The notes beneath the pieces are model-generated. The model was given only the letters and a program-made list of their open reading frames with translations, was not told where the DNA came from and did no database searches. The position numbers and the translations under genes were made by a program. DNA of 64,000 nt from CAWKGV01 sp963849305 (GTDB lineage Bacteria > Pseudomonadota > Alphaproteobacteria > Acetobacterales > Acetobacteraceae): contig CAWKGV010000012.1 of NCBI GenBank assembly GCA_963849305.1, positions 62,001 through 126,000 of the forward strand. The letters are read 5' to 3'. This document shows positions 1-10,319 of this stretch, piece by piece (the first letter of the stretch is position 1; the number at the start of each line of letters is the position of its first letter).

Positions 1-60
1 GGCGGCGACCGCCAACCGCGCCAGCGTGAGCGCGGCCAGCGCCATCGCGGCGAGCCTCAC
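1..60 (-). CDS. 5' end of a membrane protein gene (partial, runs off the window)
   Basis: A reading frame starts with GTG at 60-58, overlapping the TGA stop of the upstream glycosyltransferase gene (59-57) in a GTGA arrangement typical of translational coupling. Only about 20 residues are visible, and they are hydrophobic (Leu/Ala-rich with an early Arg), which suits a first transmembrane helix. Genes encoding GT2-GtrA proteins are often followed by integral-membrane GT39/ArnT-like or GT87-type sugar transferases that use the lipid-linked sugar, so such a protein is a reasonable guess. Nothing in this fragment identifies the family, and an ATG six codons in is an alternative start. Confidence 0.45.
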   Translation of the reverse strand, partial: MRLAAMALAALTLARLAVAA

Positions 61-1190
61 CTCGCGCGCCAGACCAGCGTGGCCGACACCGCGTAGTTCC
101 ACACCACTCCGATCACCGCGCCGGTCGCTCCTGAAAGCGTCCAGCCGGTATGCGACTGATACAGAACCCGCGCGATGCCGATATTGGCCGCCGCGCCAAT
201 CCCGCACACCACCATGAACAGCGCGAGCCCCCGCCAGAACCGCGCCCCGCGCAGGAGCTGGTCGCGATAGGTGATCTGGTTGTTGAGCTGGAAGTTGAAG
301 ATCATGGCGGCAACGGTCGCCAGGGTCTGAGCGATGCCAAATCGTACGCCGCCCACATCGCCCGCGAGCGTGAGTACCGCTAGATGCACCAGCACGCCGA
401 GCCCGCCCACGGCAGCGAAGGCGATGAACCGCAGCGGCACCAGCCCGCGCGTTAGTTTATCGACCAGCAAACCCCCGAATTGCGCGAGCACGAGTGCGTC
501 GAGTTTGCTCTCCCCGGCAGCTCGCGCCCGGAAGCGCGCCGGAAGCTCGGTCACGCGCAACGGTGCCGGCGCACTCAAGACTAGGTCTAGCAGGATCTTG
601 AAGCCTTTCCCGGTCAGGCGTGGCGCCAGCGCCTCGAACAGCGGGCGCGGCAACATAAAGAACCCACTCATCGGATCGCTCAGCCGCACCGGCAGGATTT
701 GGCGGGCGAGCCTGATGCCGCTCTCGGACAACGTGTGCCGCCAGTGCGAGCCGAGCCCCGCGTCGTCCCCGCCATCGACGTGGCGGCTGGCAACGACCAG
801 GTCGCAGGCTCCGGAGCGCAGTACCGCCAACATCGCCGGCAGCCGCGCCTCGTCGTGCTGGAGGTCGCCGTCCATCACCGCGACGAACAGCGCCGAGGAG
901 GCGAGGACTCCTTCGATCACCGCCGAGGCAAGCCCGCGCCGGCCGATGCGGCGGATGCAGCGCACGCGCGGATCGTGCCGGGCGATGCGCCGGGCTTCGG
1001 CACCGGTCCCATCGGGGCTGTCGTCGTCCACGAACAGCACCTCCCATGCGACCCCGCCGAGAGCCGCGTCCAGCTTGTCCACCAGCGGGGCGACATTGGC
1101 CCGCTCATTGTAACAGGGAACCACCACCGTAAGCTCCGGTGGGGCAACAGTTGCGGCATCCGAGCGTTGGCGGTCGATCAGCGTGGTCAT
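57..1190 (-). CDS. GT2 dolichol-phosphate-mannose-synthase-like glycosyltransferase with C-terminal GtrA domain
   Basis: The 377-residue protein has two parts. Residues about 20-240 are a family 2 glycosyltransferase: VVPCYNERANV at the start of the nucleotide-binding fold, the VDDDSPDGT segment, and MDGDLQHD, which corresponds to the metal-binding DxD of polyprenyl-phosphate mannosyl/glucosyltransferases. Residues about 245-377 hold four predicted membrane helices of the GtrA type, including FNFQLNNQITYRDQ, the hallmark segment of GtrA. The family transfers a hexose from a nucleotide sugar to undecaprenyl phosphate and helps flip it across the inner membrane. It is probably co-transcribed with the overlapping downstream gene at the window edge. 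It is divergent from the hydrolase gene at 1325. The actual sugar cannot be told from sequence. Confidence 0.9.
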   Translation of the reverse strand: MTTLIDRQRSDAATVAPPELTVVVPCYNERANVAPLVDKLDAALGGVAWEVLFVDDDSPDGTGAEARRIARHDPRVRCIRRIGRRGLASAVIEGVLASSALFVAVMDGDLQHDEARLPAMLAVLRSGACDLVVASRHVDGGDDAGLGSHWRHTLSESGIRLARQILPVRLSDPMSGFFMLPRPLFEALAPRLTGKGFKILLDLVLSAPAPLRVTELPARFRARAAGESKLDALVLAQFGGLLVDKLTRGLVPLRFIAFAAVGGLGVLVHLAVLTLAGDVGGVRFGIAQTLATVAAMIFNFQLNNQITYRDQLLRGARFWRGLALFMVVCGIGAAANIGIARVLYQSHTGWTLSGATGAVIGVVWNYAVSATLVWRAR

Positions 1191-1324
1191 GCGATCTGCT
1201 CGATACAGCAGGCCCGGATCGGGTCAAGCCCGACGGCTACACGCCGGGGCGGTTTGTCGCCGGGCCGCCCGACGGCTAGGCTCGCGCTGCGATCTTGGGG
1301 ACACACCGGGCGAGGAGGTCCGCT

Positions 1325-2202
1325 ATGCAAACCACGTTCACCGTCGGCGACATCACCGTCCAGCGCATCGTCGAGATGCAGATCCCGTTTGCCGATCCGT
1401 TCGAGTTCATCCCTGGCCTGACCCCCGAGCTTCTGGCCGAGAATCGGGCTTGGCTGGAGCCGACCGCGCTCGACCCGGTGACCGGGTTGCTGGTGCTGTG
1501 CTTCCAATCGTATATCGTCCGCACCCCCCGGCACACGGTGCTGGTCGATAGTTGCGTGGGCAATGACAAGGACCGGCCGGCGCGCCCGCCCTGGCACATG
1601 AAGACCGACGACACCTACATGCGCGCCCTGGCGGCAGCCGGCATATCGGTCAATGACATCGACTACGTGATGTGTACGCACCTGCACGTCGATCATGTCG
1701 GCTGGAATACCCGCCTGGAGAACGGGCGATGGGTGCCGACCTTCCCGAAGGCGCGCTATCTGTTCTCGAAGCGGGAATACGACTACTGGACCGGAGAGCA
1801 CGCCAAGTCTCCGATCGGTTGCATCGCCGACAGCGTGCTGCCCGTTGTAGAGGCGAAGCGAGCCGAATTCGTTACCAGCGATCATACGCTTGGCGATCAC
1901 ATCCGCTTGCAGCCGACACCCGGGCACACGCCGGATCACTTCGCGGTCTGTCTGGGACGCGAGGGCACCAAGGCCGTGCTGACCGGGGATCTGATCCACT
2001 CGCCGTTGCAGGCCCGCTATCCGGAGCTGTCGATGCGGGCGGACTACGATCCGGCGCAGGCGGCGGTGACGCGACGCCACTTCTTGGAACAGGTACCTGC
2101 GATTCCGGGACTCTGTGCTGCACGGCGCATTTCCCGGCTCCCTCGGCGGGGCGCGTGTCCGGTTGGGGCGAGGGCTTCCGCTGCGAGCCGGCCGATGGCT
2201 AG
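1325..2202 (+). CDS. Metallo-beta-lactamase-fold hydrolase, frame break near the C-terminus
   Basis: The start is ATG 1325 with a strong GAGGAGGT ribosome site just upstream. The protein carries the metal-binding signature THLHVDHVGW (residues about 118-127) followed by further family blocks (TPGHTPDHF, LTGDLIHSP), so it is an MBL-fold hydrolase of the quorum-quenching/MBL-fold type, with a two-zinc hydrolase centre. From about position 2092 the family-like C-terminus (CDSGTLCCTAHFPAPSAGR) lies in the -1 frame and ends at 2202. The uninterrupted frame instead continues with unrelated sequence to 2233. A single missing base near 2090-2095 would explain this. The metal site is intact, so activity is possible if the indel is a sequencing error. 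Substrate unknown (lactone or other ester). Confidence 0.8.
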
Positions 2203-2843
2203 GATCCCCCAGTCCGCATCGCCTCCTTGGTGAGCTGCGACCCGCGCTCGAACACGACGAGGCTGTCGTAGAAATGCATCGATAGCGTCGACCGCGTGAA
2301 CGGTGTGGCCTGAACGGCGCCGTGGCTGAGGTCGGCGTTTAGCTCGTCGAGCAGCGATTTGCAGGCCTCGATGAACGTGCCCTCGCGCTTCAGTCCGCCT
2401 CCAAACTCCGGCCAATAGGCCGTGTGCAGATCCTCGACGACATACACTCCCGTGCGGTCCAACAGAGGGTAGAGAAAACGGAACGATGCAAGGATGTCCT
2501 GCATTATGTGAGTGCCATCATCGACCACGATATCCGGCCGCCCAAACTCCTCGACAACGCGCGCCAGAAACTTCTGGTCCGCCTGGCTCCCGATCCGCAC
2601 GGCGATCTGCGACTCCTGATAGGCGGTGCAATCTTGCCGGATATCCAGCCCGACAATACGGGCGAGCGGCCCGAAATAGCGCTTCCACATCTGCAAGGAT
2701 CCACCCTCGCCGCAACCGATCTCGACCAGCAGCAGCGGTCTGTTCACGTAGCGCGCGAAGTGCCGCTCGTACGCCGGGAAGTAGTGGGTCCATTTGTGAA
2801 TCAGGCGCTGGTCGTTGGTCAGAAAGTCGGACCACAGACTCAT
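2199..2843 (-). CDS. Class I SAM-dependent methyltransferase (CmcI-like)
   Basis: The 214-residue protein opens with a helical segment, then VEIGCGEGGSLQMWKRYFG (residues about 36-54), a glycine-rich SAM-binding motif I, followed by IVGLDIR, VDDGTHIMQDI and VVEDLHTAYWPEFGGG. The last two blocks match the cephalosporin-hydroxylase/CmcI-like methyltransferases that often sit in sugar and polysaccharide clusters. It lies 5 bases downstream of the DegT aminotransferase gene on the same strand, so it probably acts last in that short operon, methylating a hydroxyl or amino group of a modified sugar. Its 3' end overlaps the convergent hydrolase gene by four bases. Family assignment is firm; acceptor is inferred only from context. 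Confidence 0.85.
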   Translation of the reverse strand: MSLWSDFLTNDQRLIHKWTHYFPAYERHFARYVNRPLLLVEIGCGEGGSLQMWKRYFGPLARIVGLDIRQDCTAYQESQIAVRIGSQADQKFLARVVEEFGRPDIVVDDGTHIMQDILASFRFLYPLLDRTGVYVVEDLHTAYWPEFGGGLKREGTFIEACKSLLDELNADLSHGAVQATPFTRSTLSMHFYDSLVVFERGSQLTKEAMRTGGS

Positions 2844-2848
2844 AGATT

Positions 2849-4007
2849 TTAGCCGGCTTCAACTGCGGCCAGCACGCTGTCGCAGACATGTGCCAGCGCC
2901 GCTTCGGTGAGGTCGGGATGGATTGGCAGCGCGAGGATGCGATGGGCCAGGGTCTCGGAGACCGGCAGCGACGAACCATCATGGTGCTCGCGATAAGCGG
3001 GCTGAAAATGCAGCGGTCGCGGGTAGTAGATCGCGGTCGGAATCCCGCGCGCCCGCAACGAGATCTGCACGCGTTCGCGACCGGTCGCGTCGGCCAGCAG
3101 GACGGAGTAGATCGCCCAGGCGCTCGTGCTGTCCGGCACGCGGGCGGGTATCTCCACAGAGTTGCCGAGCCGGCGGTCGTAATAGCTGGCAACGCGTTCG
3201 CGCGCGGCCAGCTCCTCGCGAAACACCGTCAGCTTGGCCAGCAGCACCGCCGCCTGCATTGAGTTCGAGCCGGCCGTTCATGCCGGTGTGCAACACCTCG
3301 TACCGTGTCGTGCCCTCGCCATGCGTGCGCAGACTGCGATAGAGCGCCGCGCGCTCGGCGCTCTCGGTGAAAAGCGCGCCGCCGTCCCCGTAGGCGCCGA
3401 GCGGCTTGGAGGGGAAAAAGCTGGTCGCGGTCGCGTCCGCCGCCGCACCAAGCGGTCGGCCATGCAGCGTGCAACCGAAGCTCTGCGCCAAGTCGTCCAA
3501 CGTGAACAGATCCTCGCGCGCGGCGATGGCGCTCAGCCCCGGCCAGTCCGCGGGCTGGCCGAACAGATCGACGCCGATCAGCGCGCGCGGGCGCAGGCGC
3601 CCAGCGCGACGGACCTCGCCAATGCGATCTTGGAGATGTGCCGGATCTATCAGGAACGTGCGCGGGTCAACATCGACGAACACCGGCGTGGCGCCCAGGA
3701 CCATCGGCACCTCGGCGGTCGCGGTATAGGTGAACGCGGGCAGGAACACCGCATCGCCGGGGCCGACGCCTTCGGCCATCAGCGCGATCTGGATCGCGTC
3801 CGTGCCGGAGCTGACCGCGACACAGTGGCGCGCGCCACAGAACTCGGCCAGCGCGGCTTCCAGCTCGGCCACCTCGGGGCCAAGGATGAACTGGCAATGC
3901 GCGAGCACCCCATCGAGCCGCCGGCGCAGTTCGCCCGCGATCCGGGCCTGTTGCGCCCCAAGGTCGAGAAATTTGATTTGCGGCGCGACCCGCCTGGAGT
4001 CGTTCAT
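2849..4007 (-). pseudogene. DegT/DnrJ/EryC1 sugar aminotransferase, one frame break
   Basis: Translation begins at ATG 4007, overlapping the stop of the dehydratase gene (ATGA). The N-terminal part has FILGPEVAELE, the AVSSGTDAIQIAL block, DDLAQSFG (PLP-ring contacts) and the PLP-lysine segment SFFPSKPLGAYGDGGAL. The frame is lost about 3250-3260, just after GMNGRL. The rest of the family sequence (MQAAVLLAKL through IPTAIYYPRPLHFQ, with the C-terminal domain) continues in another frame to 2849. Reassembled length (about 385 aa) is normal for the family, which makes PLP-dependent amino sugars from 4-keto or 3-keto nucleotide sugars. With the upstream dehydratase it would give a UDP-4-amino-4,6-dideoxyhexose. 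All key residues remain, so the break may be a sequencing error. Confidence 0.8.
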
Positions 4008-5936
4008 GTGCGGCTGACCATCGAGATCGCTCCGTTCGCGTTGTGCTCGAATTCGGGAATGAGCCGGCCGAGCAGGGTCAGTGCCAGCCGCGCCTGCCCA
4101 TTCCGGCACGCGGCACCCAGCTCCTCCATCGCGCGGCCGACGATCGCGGGGTCGGCCGTGCGGGGTGCGGCCATCAGCAGGCCAGGGTAGCCGGTCGGGG
4201 TCGGCGGCTCCTTGCCGTGGAACAGCTCCTCATTGAGCTTCTCCCCCGGCCTCAGCCCCGTGAAGCGGATCTCCACGTCCTCATCGGGGCGCAACCCGGC
4301 AAGACGGATCACCTGGCGCGCGAGATCGACAATCTTCACCGGCTGGCCCATGTCCAGCACGAAGATGCCGCCGTCCCGGGCGGTGGGCAGAACCGCATCC
4401 CCGGTGCCGATGACGCTCGCCTGGAGCACGAGCCCGACCGCTTCGCGCACGGTCATGAAATAGCGCCGCATGTCCGGGTGCGTGACAGTCAGCGGCCCGC
4501 CGCGCGCTAATTGGCGCTGGAACAGCGGCACCACCGACCCGGTGCTGCCGAGCACGTTACCGAAGCGGACGGTGACGCAGCGCATCCCCGCCCCAGTGGC
4601 ACGGGCGGCGATGTCGAGCGCCTGGCAATACATCTCGGCCAGCCGCTTGGAGGCGCCCATGACGCTGGTGGGGTTCACCGCCTTGTCGGTGGAGATCAGC
4701 ACCATCGCGCGGGCATGGACCGCGCGCGCGGCATCGGCGACGTGGCGGGTTCCAGCGGCGTTGGTCAACAGCCCTTCCAGCGGATTGGCTTCGACCATCG
4801 GCACATGCTTGAGCGCCGCCGCATGGAACACGAGTTCCGGCCGCAATTGCTCGAACACGGCGCGCAGTCGGGCTTCGTCGCGGATATCCACCAGCAGCGC
4901 CTCGCGCGGCACGTGCGGGCTGGATTCGGCCAGCTCCAGATCGATCTGCCAGAGCGCGTACTCGCCGTTGTCAAGCAGGATCAGCAGATCCGGGCCGAGC
5001 GTGGCGAGCTGGCGGGCCAGTTCGCTGCCGATCGTGCCGCCCGCGCCGGTCACGATCACGCGGCGGCCCTGGATCAGCCGGGCCATCCCCTCGCGATCGA
5101 GCGGCACTTGCGGGCGGTTCAGCAAATCCTCGATCGCCACCGGCCGAAGTTCGATCGGGCGGGCGCGCGTGGGCGGGCGGGCGAGCGTCGGAATCAAGAG
5201 CGGTCGGACGCGGTGCCCGGCGGACGATCATGCCATAACGCTCCGCCTGCTCGACCAATCCCGCGAGGCGCGGGCCGGCGAGATCCGGCGTGGCGACCAC
5301 CAGCACGCGCGGCAGCCGCCCTTCCGCCTGCATCCGGGCCAGAACAGCGCCGGCGGCGTCGATCGAGCCGAGGATTGGATGGCCCTGGATGCGCCGTCCG
5401 GTCTGGCGGGCGCCGAGGGTGAGCAATCCCGCGACGCCGAACGCCTGCGCCCGGTCCTGGGCGAGCGCGCGCAGGAACAGATCGGCATCCTCGGCCGCGC
5501 CCACCAGCAGCACTGATCCCGCCTCGTCCTCCCCCCCGAGCCGTCCGGGTGGTCGGACCTGCAAGCGGCGATACGTGACCCGAGGTGCGCCGAGCAGAAC
5601 CAGCAGGGTCAACGCATAGACCGCCGGAAAAGCCGGATTGGCCAACGTCAGGCCGGACGCTGCCATGACAGCGGCGAGCATGGCGGCGCCGAGCACGCTG
5701 CAACCGGCCACCTCCAGCAAGTCGCCGATGCCGGCGAACCGCCAGTATTGCAGCGAGAGCCGGAACGGGACGCCGGCCAGCAGCAAGGTGGCCGCTCCCG
5801 CTGCCAGCAGCCACGGCGGGTAGAGCGCCGGACCCGATGGGTCGGCGATCCAGCGGGCCAACGGGACGGCGAGTGCGGCGAGCCCGCCGTCCAGCGCGAC
5901 GTTGACGGCGATGCGGGTCAGAGAGCGCGCGGCCAT
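4004..5936 (-). pseudogene. FlaA1/WbpM/CapD-type membrane nucleotide-sugar 4,6-dehydratase, one frame break
   Basis: The N-terminal half (from ATG 5936) has about four hydrophobic helices and a Rossmann-like domain (VLLVGAAEDADLFLRAL). The C-terminal half holds the catalytic SDR domain: VIVTGAGGTIGSELARQ, HAAALKHVPMVEANP, the STDKAVNP block, VMGASKRLAE and RPGEKLNEELF. In long WbpM/PglF-type enzymes Met replaces the usual catalytic Tyr, as seen here in MGASK. The two halves lie in different frames that meet between about 5160 and 5205, so an ancestral protein of about 640 residues is split. The family converts UDP-GlcNAc to the 4-keto-6-deoxy sugar at the inner membrane. It heads an operon with the DegT aminotransferase and methyltransferase. 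Confidence 0.82.
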
Positions 5937-6002
5937 GCGCCCCTATAGCGGCGCCCCCGCGACCAAGGCCAGAGGGGGCCAGGAGTGCCAGCCGCTGCGA
6001 AC

Positions 6003-7353
6003 TCAGGGCCGCATGAAGCCCTGCACTTGGTCGTCGGCCCACGCGACGACATCCTTGACCGAGCTGCCGCCCTTGAGCTTGGCAATCATGGTCGGCATCA
6101 CCCCGTTATTGTAAATCTGCACGGCGATGTCGGTCGGCGCGGGAGCGCAGGCGATGCTGGCCTCCGCCTGATGCCAAGGTCGGATCGGGTAGTTGTAAAC
6201 CGTGCCCTTCGGCGGCTCTACCTCCGACCAGACGTTGAAGTTGTCCATGCTGGGCTGCGGCGGAAGGTCGTAGCCCTCGGTGTGCGGTTCGCGCGCTTCG
6301 ACCGTCGGCCGTTGCATCAGGTGCTCGATCAGCTCCTTGGCTGCGCTTTTGTTGCCGCTCGACTTCCAGACGCCCCAGAAGAAACCGAGGAATGGGATGT
6401 AGCGGCCCTTCGGACCAGAGGGGTTGGGGAAGGTCCAGCAATCGGCCGCAACCTGCGGTGCGTCCTTCTTGGCCACCGCCCAAGCCGAGGGCGGGTTGAA
6501 GATTAGCGCACTCTTGCCCGAAATCAGCGCGCGGTTGTTGGAAGCATCGTCATAGCTGACCGCGTCGGGCGGCAAGAGGGGCGCCAGCTTCTGCGCGTAT
6601 TCCAAAACCTGACGTACCGCGTCCGATTTCACTTGTGGGTTGCCATCCTTGTCCACCAGCTCCGCCCCGTAGGACGTGAACAGGGCGCCGGACCAATCGA
6701 CGCTGTCGGAGGTCGTGCCCAGCCCGATCCCGAAGGTCTTGCCGGCTTTCTGGGCGGCCCGGGCGGCCTTGAAGAACGTGCCCTCCCAAGTCCAGTCGGC
6801 ACCTTCCGGCGGCTTCACCTCGTGAGCGGGATAGAGCTGCGTTACATCAACGCCGATATACTGCTTGATCAGACTGATCCGGGCACAGGAGGGCTTGGTT
6901 TGCGTGCCCCAAGTCGTAGGCACCGCGGACCACGACCCTTTGATGTTCGCGAGGTAGTACCGAAACCTTGTTGAACGGCCCGTTCTTTGCTTCGAGCGCC
7001 TTGATGACGTCGGTCACCGGCTCAAGCTTCGCCGCATAGTTGTGCGCGTCCCAGGTGAAAAAGGTCATCAGGTCGTGGCCCGTACCGGCCTGTGCCTCGG
7101 CCGCCGCCGTTACCTGCAGCTTGTTGCCGCTGCTGGTAATGAAATCGAGTTCCACGGTGACGTTATTCTTCTTCGCCCAGTCATCGGTCTGCTGTCGAAG
7201 GATCTCGTTCGCGCCCGGCACCCAGTGGTCCCAGAAGGCGACCCTGAGAGTTCCGGCCGCGTGGCCGGTGCGGACGTGGATCAGCGGTAACGCGGCGGCT
7301 GCGGCACCGGCTCTGAGCGCGGCGCGGCGGGTCATGCGCCAGGATGTGGTCAT
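6003..7353 (-). pseudogene. Extracellular solute-binding protein (family 1, sugar type), frame break
   Basis: From ATG 7353 the protein begins with a Tat-type signal (MTRRAALRAG, hydrophobic stretch, cleavage near GHA/AG), then FWDHWVPGANEILRQ and WAKKNNVTVELDF, typical of family 1 (MalE/UgpB-like) binding proteins of ABC importers. Near 6955-6960 the frame shifts: after FNKVS the conserved continuation (YYLANIKGSW, then VPTTWGTQTKPS) is found in another frame and runs to 6003, ending with the helical C-lobe. Total length would be about 450 residues, the usual size. No permease or ATPase gene for it lies nearby. It is upstream of, and co-oriented with, the polysaccharide operon but 66 bases apart and functionally unrelated. 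Confidence 0.78.
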
Positions 7354-7557
7354 GCGTGCGGGCTCCCTTCCTTTGCCGGCACCGCGCCGGCCAACGTTAG
7401 AATGTCGTTCGTCGCGGCGATCCCCCGCTGCCGCTCGTTGGCGGCAGCCTTTAGGGACCGGAGGATGCACGGGCCGGCCTGACCTGGCAATGTTGCGCGC
7501 CGGTCGGTCCGGTCGCAGGCTCCTAATCTCGAACGAGAACCGCCGGGGAGCACCGCC

Positions 7558-9237
7558 ATGCCGTCGATGTTCGGAAAGACCGCGTTGCTCGAACTTCTGA
7601 AGCAGGAAGGCGTGCGCGTGATGTTCGGCAATCCGGGCACCACCGAGCTACCGCTGATGGATGCGCTCGCGGTCGAGACCGAGCTGCGGTACGTGTTGGC
7701 GTTGCAAGAGGCGCCGGCGATGGCGATGGCCGACGGCTACGCGCAGGCGTCCGGGCAGCTCGCGGTGGTGAACCTGCATGTCGCGCCCGGCCTCGGCAAC
7801 GCGATGGGGATGCTGTACGACGCGCAGAAGGCCGGCTCGCCGATCCTGGTCACGGCGGGGCAGCACGATCAGGGCTTCAACTTCACCGAACCGCTGCTGT
7901 GGGCCGACTTGCCGCGCGTCGCCCAGCCGTTCGTGAAATGGGCGCATGAGGTGCGCCGGCTGGAAGACCTGCCGCGCGCGGTGCATCGGGCGGCCAAAAC
8001 GGCCCTGGCCCCGCCGATGGGCCCGGTGTTCCTGTCGTTGCCGGCCGACGTGCTGAACGCCAGCCGCGACATCGACCTCGGGTCGCCGACGCGCGTCGCT
8101 TCCCGCCTGCGCGGGGACGCCGAGGCGATCGCCGCCGCCGCGATGCTGCTGGCGCGCGCGGAGCGGCCGGTGATCATCGCGGGCGACGCGGTGCCGCAGA
8201 GCGGGTCACATGCGGAGCTGGCCGCGCTGGCCGAATTCCTTGGCGCCCCGGTGTACGACGAGGGGCTGGCGAGCCGGGCGATGTTCCCCACCTCGCATCC
8301 GCTCTATCGCGGCTCGATCGCGCGCCTGCCGGCGCTGATCCACGGCCTGCTGCAACAGCATGACCTGCTGCTGTCGGTGGGCGGCGACCTGTTCACGCTG
8401 TCGCTCCCCGGCGAGGTCGACTCGCTGCCCGAGGGGATGGCGATCATCCATCTCGACACCGATCCCTGGGAGCTGGGCAAAAATTATCCGGCGAAGGCGG
8501 CGATCCTTGGCGATCCCAAGGCGACGCTGCCCGAACTCTCGGCCGCGCTTCAGCGGGAGATGTCGGGCGAGGCGCGCCGCAGGGCGGCGCAACGGCTCGA
8601 TGCCGCCAAGGCCGAGGGCGCGGAAAGCCTGGCGAAGTTGCGCGCCACGGCGGAGGCGGCGAGCGGCCGGACGCCGATCCAGCCGCTCGCGCTGATGGCC
8701 GCCGTGGCGGGGGTGCTGCCTGCGGACGCGGTGGTGATCGACGAGTCCGTCTCGTCCGGCGCCGGACTGCGGCGGCTGCTCCGTAGCGATGATTCTCAGA
8801 GCTTCTTCGGCTTGCGCGGCGGGGGCATTGGCTGGGGCCTGCCGGCGGCGGTGGGCGCCAAGCTCGCGTTGCCGGAGCGGCCGGTCGTGGCGTTGATCGG
8901 CGACGGCAGCGCGATGTACACCATCCAGGGACTGTGGACCGCGGCGCACGAGAAGCTCGCAGTGGTGTTCGTGATCATCAACAACAGCTCGTACCGCATC
9001 CTGAAGCAGCGGGTGAACGCGATGCAGTCCTTCGCCGCGCAAACCGACCGCTATGTGGGCATGGAACTGAACGAGCCGCGCATAGATTTCGTTAGCGTCG
9101 CGCGCGGGCTCGGGGTAGCTGCCCATCGGGCGACGATGGTGGCGGAGGTGAAGGACTTGCTGGCCGCGGCGTTGCGGGCGGACGGCCCCACCCTGATCGA
9201 CGTCGAAGTGGACCGGAACTGGAAGCCGGTCGGCTGA
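7558..9237 (+). CDS. Thiamine-diphosphate enzyme, benzoylformate decarboxylase/acetolactate synthase family
   Basis: The 559-residue protein has the three-domain layout of the POX/AHAS family. The N-terminal Pyr domain contains FGNPGTTELPLMDAL and the catalytic-Glu segment ALQEAPAMAMADGYAQ. A middle domain has VIIAGDAVPQSG. The C-terminal PP domain has the TPP-magnesium motif GDGSAMYTIQGLWTAA ending in NNSSYRIL. FGNPGT resembles the benzoylformate decarboxylase start (GNPGSNE) more than acetolactate synthase, and the flavin-binding features of true AHAS are not obvious. It probably decarboxylates an aromatic or branched 2-oxo acid. It is followed 29 bases later by an AcuI-like reductase, likely one transcript. 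Substrate is inferred only from subfamily resemblance. Confidence 0.87.
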   Translation: MPSMFGKTALLELLKQEGVRVMFGNPGTTELPLMDALAVETELRYVLALQEAPAMAMADGYAQASGQLAVVNLHVAPGLGNAMGMLYDAQKAGSPILVTAGQHDQGFNFTEPLLWADLPRVAQPFVKWAHEVRRLEDLPRAVHRAAKTALAPPMGPVFLSLPADVLNASRDIDLGSPTRVASRLRGDAEAIAAAAMLLARAERPVIIAGDAVPQSGSHAELAALAEFLGAPVYDEGLASRAMFPTSHPLYRGSIARLPALIHGLLQQHDLLLSVGGDLFTLSLPGEVDSLPEGMAIIHLDTDPWELGKNYPAKAAILGDPKATLPELSAALQREMSGEARRRAAQRLDAAKAEGAESLAKLRATAEAASGRTPIQPLALMAAVAGVLPADAVVIDESVSSGAGLRRLLRSDDSQSFFGLRGGGIGWGLPAAVGAKLALPERPVVALIGDGSAMYTIQGLWTAAHEKLAVVFVIINNSSYRILKQRVNAMQSFAAQTDRYVGMELNEPRIDFVSVARGLGVAAHRATMVAEVKDLLAAALRADGPTLIDVEVDRNWKPVG

Positions 9238-9266
9238 CCACATTGGGCGGCATCGAGGAGGCGAGA

Positions 9267-10265
9267 ATGGCCGAGTTCCGGGCGCTGGTCCTGCGCGAAG
9301 CGGGCGCGGGCAAGGTCGAATCAGGCATCGAGGCACTGGCCGACGATGCGCTGCCCGAGGGCGATGTGACCGTCGCGGTGGAATACTCCACCTTGAACTA
9401 CAAGGACGGGATGATCGTCCAAGGGATCGGCCGCCTGGTCCGGCGCTACCCGCATGTCCCGGGCGTGGATTTCGCGGGCACCGTCGAGCGATCGGACTCG
9501 CCCCGGTTCAAGCCGGGTGACAAGGTGATCTCGACCGGCTGGCGGGTGGGCGAGCTGCATTGGGGCGGCTACGCGCAAAAGGCGCGGGTCAAGTCCGACT
9601 GGCTGGTGCGGCTGCCCGACGGGCTGACCACGGAACGCGCGATGGCGGTCGGCACCGCCGGCTTCACGGCGATGCTCGCGGTCATGGCGCTGGAGCGGCA
9701 TGGGCTGGCACCTGGCGGGGACGCGGAGGTGCTGGTCACTGGCGCAGCCGGCGGGGTCGGCAGCATCGCGGTCGCGGTCCTGCATCGGCTCGGATACCGC
9801 GTCGCGGCTTCCAGCGGCCGGCCCGAACAGCACAATTATCTGAAGCGCCTCGGGGCAGCGGCGATCCTCGATCGGGCGAGCTTCGCGACGCCACCCGCGC
9901 GCCCGCTCGACAGCGAACGCTGGGCCGGGGCGATCGACGCCGTGGGCGGGACCACGCTCGCGACCTTGCTGACCCAGATGCGCAATCGCGCGTCGGTCGC
10001 GGCGATCGGTAATACCGGGGGCAACGAGCTGCGGACGACCGTGCTGCCGTTCCTGTTGCGCGGGATCAACCTGCTGGGGATCGATTCGGTGATGTCGCCG
10101 CGCGAGGAGCGCGAGGAGGCGTGGCGCCGGATCGCGGCGGAGCTGCCGATGGAGCTGTTGGACGCGATGACCGAGCGCGCCCGCCTGGCCGATGTCCCCG
10201 ACCTGGCACAGCGCATACTCGCGGGAGGGGTGCGGGGGCGGACGGTGATCGACGTCAACGGGTGA
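9267..10265 (+). CDS. MDR-family NADPH oxidoreductase, AcuI/YhdH-like acrylyl-CoA reductase
   Basis: ATG 9267 is preceded by GAGGAGG, which decides against the upstream frame extension. The 332-residue protein has the zinc-free medium-chain dehydrogenase fold: LNYKDGMIVQGIG near the N-terminus, HVPGVDFAGTVE, WRVGELHWGGYAQKARV, and the nucleotide-binding VLVTGAAGGVGSIAV, followed by ASSGRPEQHNYLKRLGA, where Ser/Arg suit NADPH. These blocks are those of AcuI/YhdH acrylyl-CoA reductases, which detoxify acrylyl-CoA by reduction to propionyl-CoA. It follows the TPP enzyme closely. Family is firm; the exact enoyl substrate is not shown by sequence. Confidence 0.88.
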   Translation: MAEFRALVLREAGAGKVESGIEALADDALPEGDVTVAVEYSTLNYKDGMIVQGIGRLVRRYPHVPGVDFAGTVERSDSPRFKPGDKVISTGWRVGELHWGGYAQKARVKSDWLVRLPDGLTTERAMAVGTAGFTAMLAVMALERHGLAPGGDAEVLVTGAAGGVGSIAVAVLHRLGYRVAASSGRPEQHNYLKRLGAAAILDRASFATPPARPLDSERWAGAIDAVGGTTLATLLTQMRNRASVAAIGNTGGNELRTTVLPFLLRGINLLGIDSVMSPREEREEAWRRIAAELPMELLDAMTERARLADVPDLAQRILAGGVRGRTVIDVNG

Positions 10266-10304
10266 CGGGTAGGCAGACGCCGCGATCCGACGTTTTCCTA
10301 GTGC

Positions 10305-10310
10305 TATAAT
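10305..10310 (+). promoter_or_regulatory. Consensus -10 box very close to the AbiEii-like gene start
   Basis: A perfect TATAAT lies 10 bases upstream of the ATG at 10320, in a local AT-rich patch (GTGCTATAATAGCAATCAC) just after the reductase gene ends. With a transcription start about 7 bases downstream, the mRNA would begin at or within a few bases of the start codon, and no Shine-Dalgarno sequence is visible. This suggests a leaderless or nearly leaderless message. No convincing -35 hexamer was seen, so the promoter is a tentative call. Confidence 0.4.
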
Positions 10311-10319
10311 AGCAATCAC

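Noticed and set aside
4007..4109. 34-residue N-terminal extension of the DegT aminotransferase
   Set aside because: It lies within the dehydratase gene; the ATG at 4007 overlapping the dehydratase stop matches family length.
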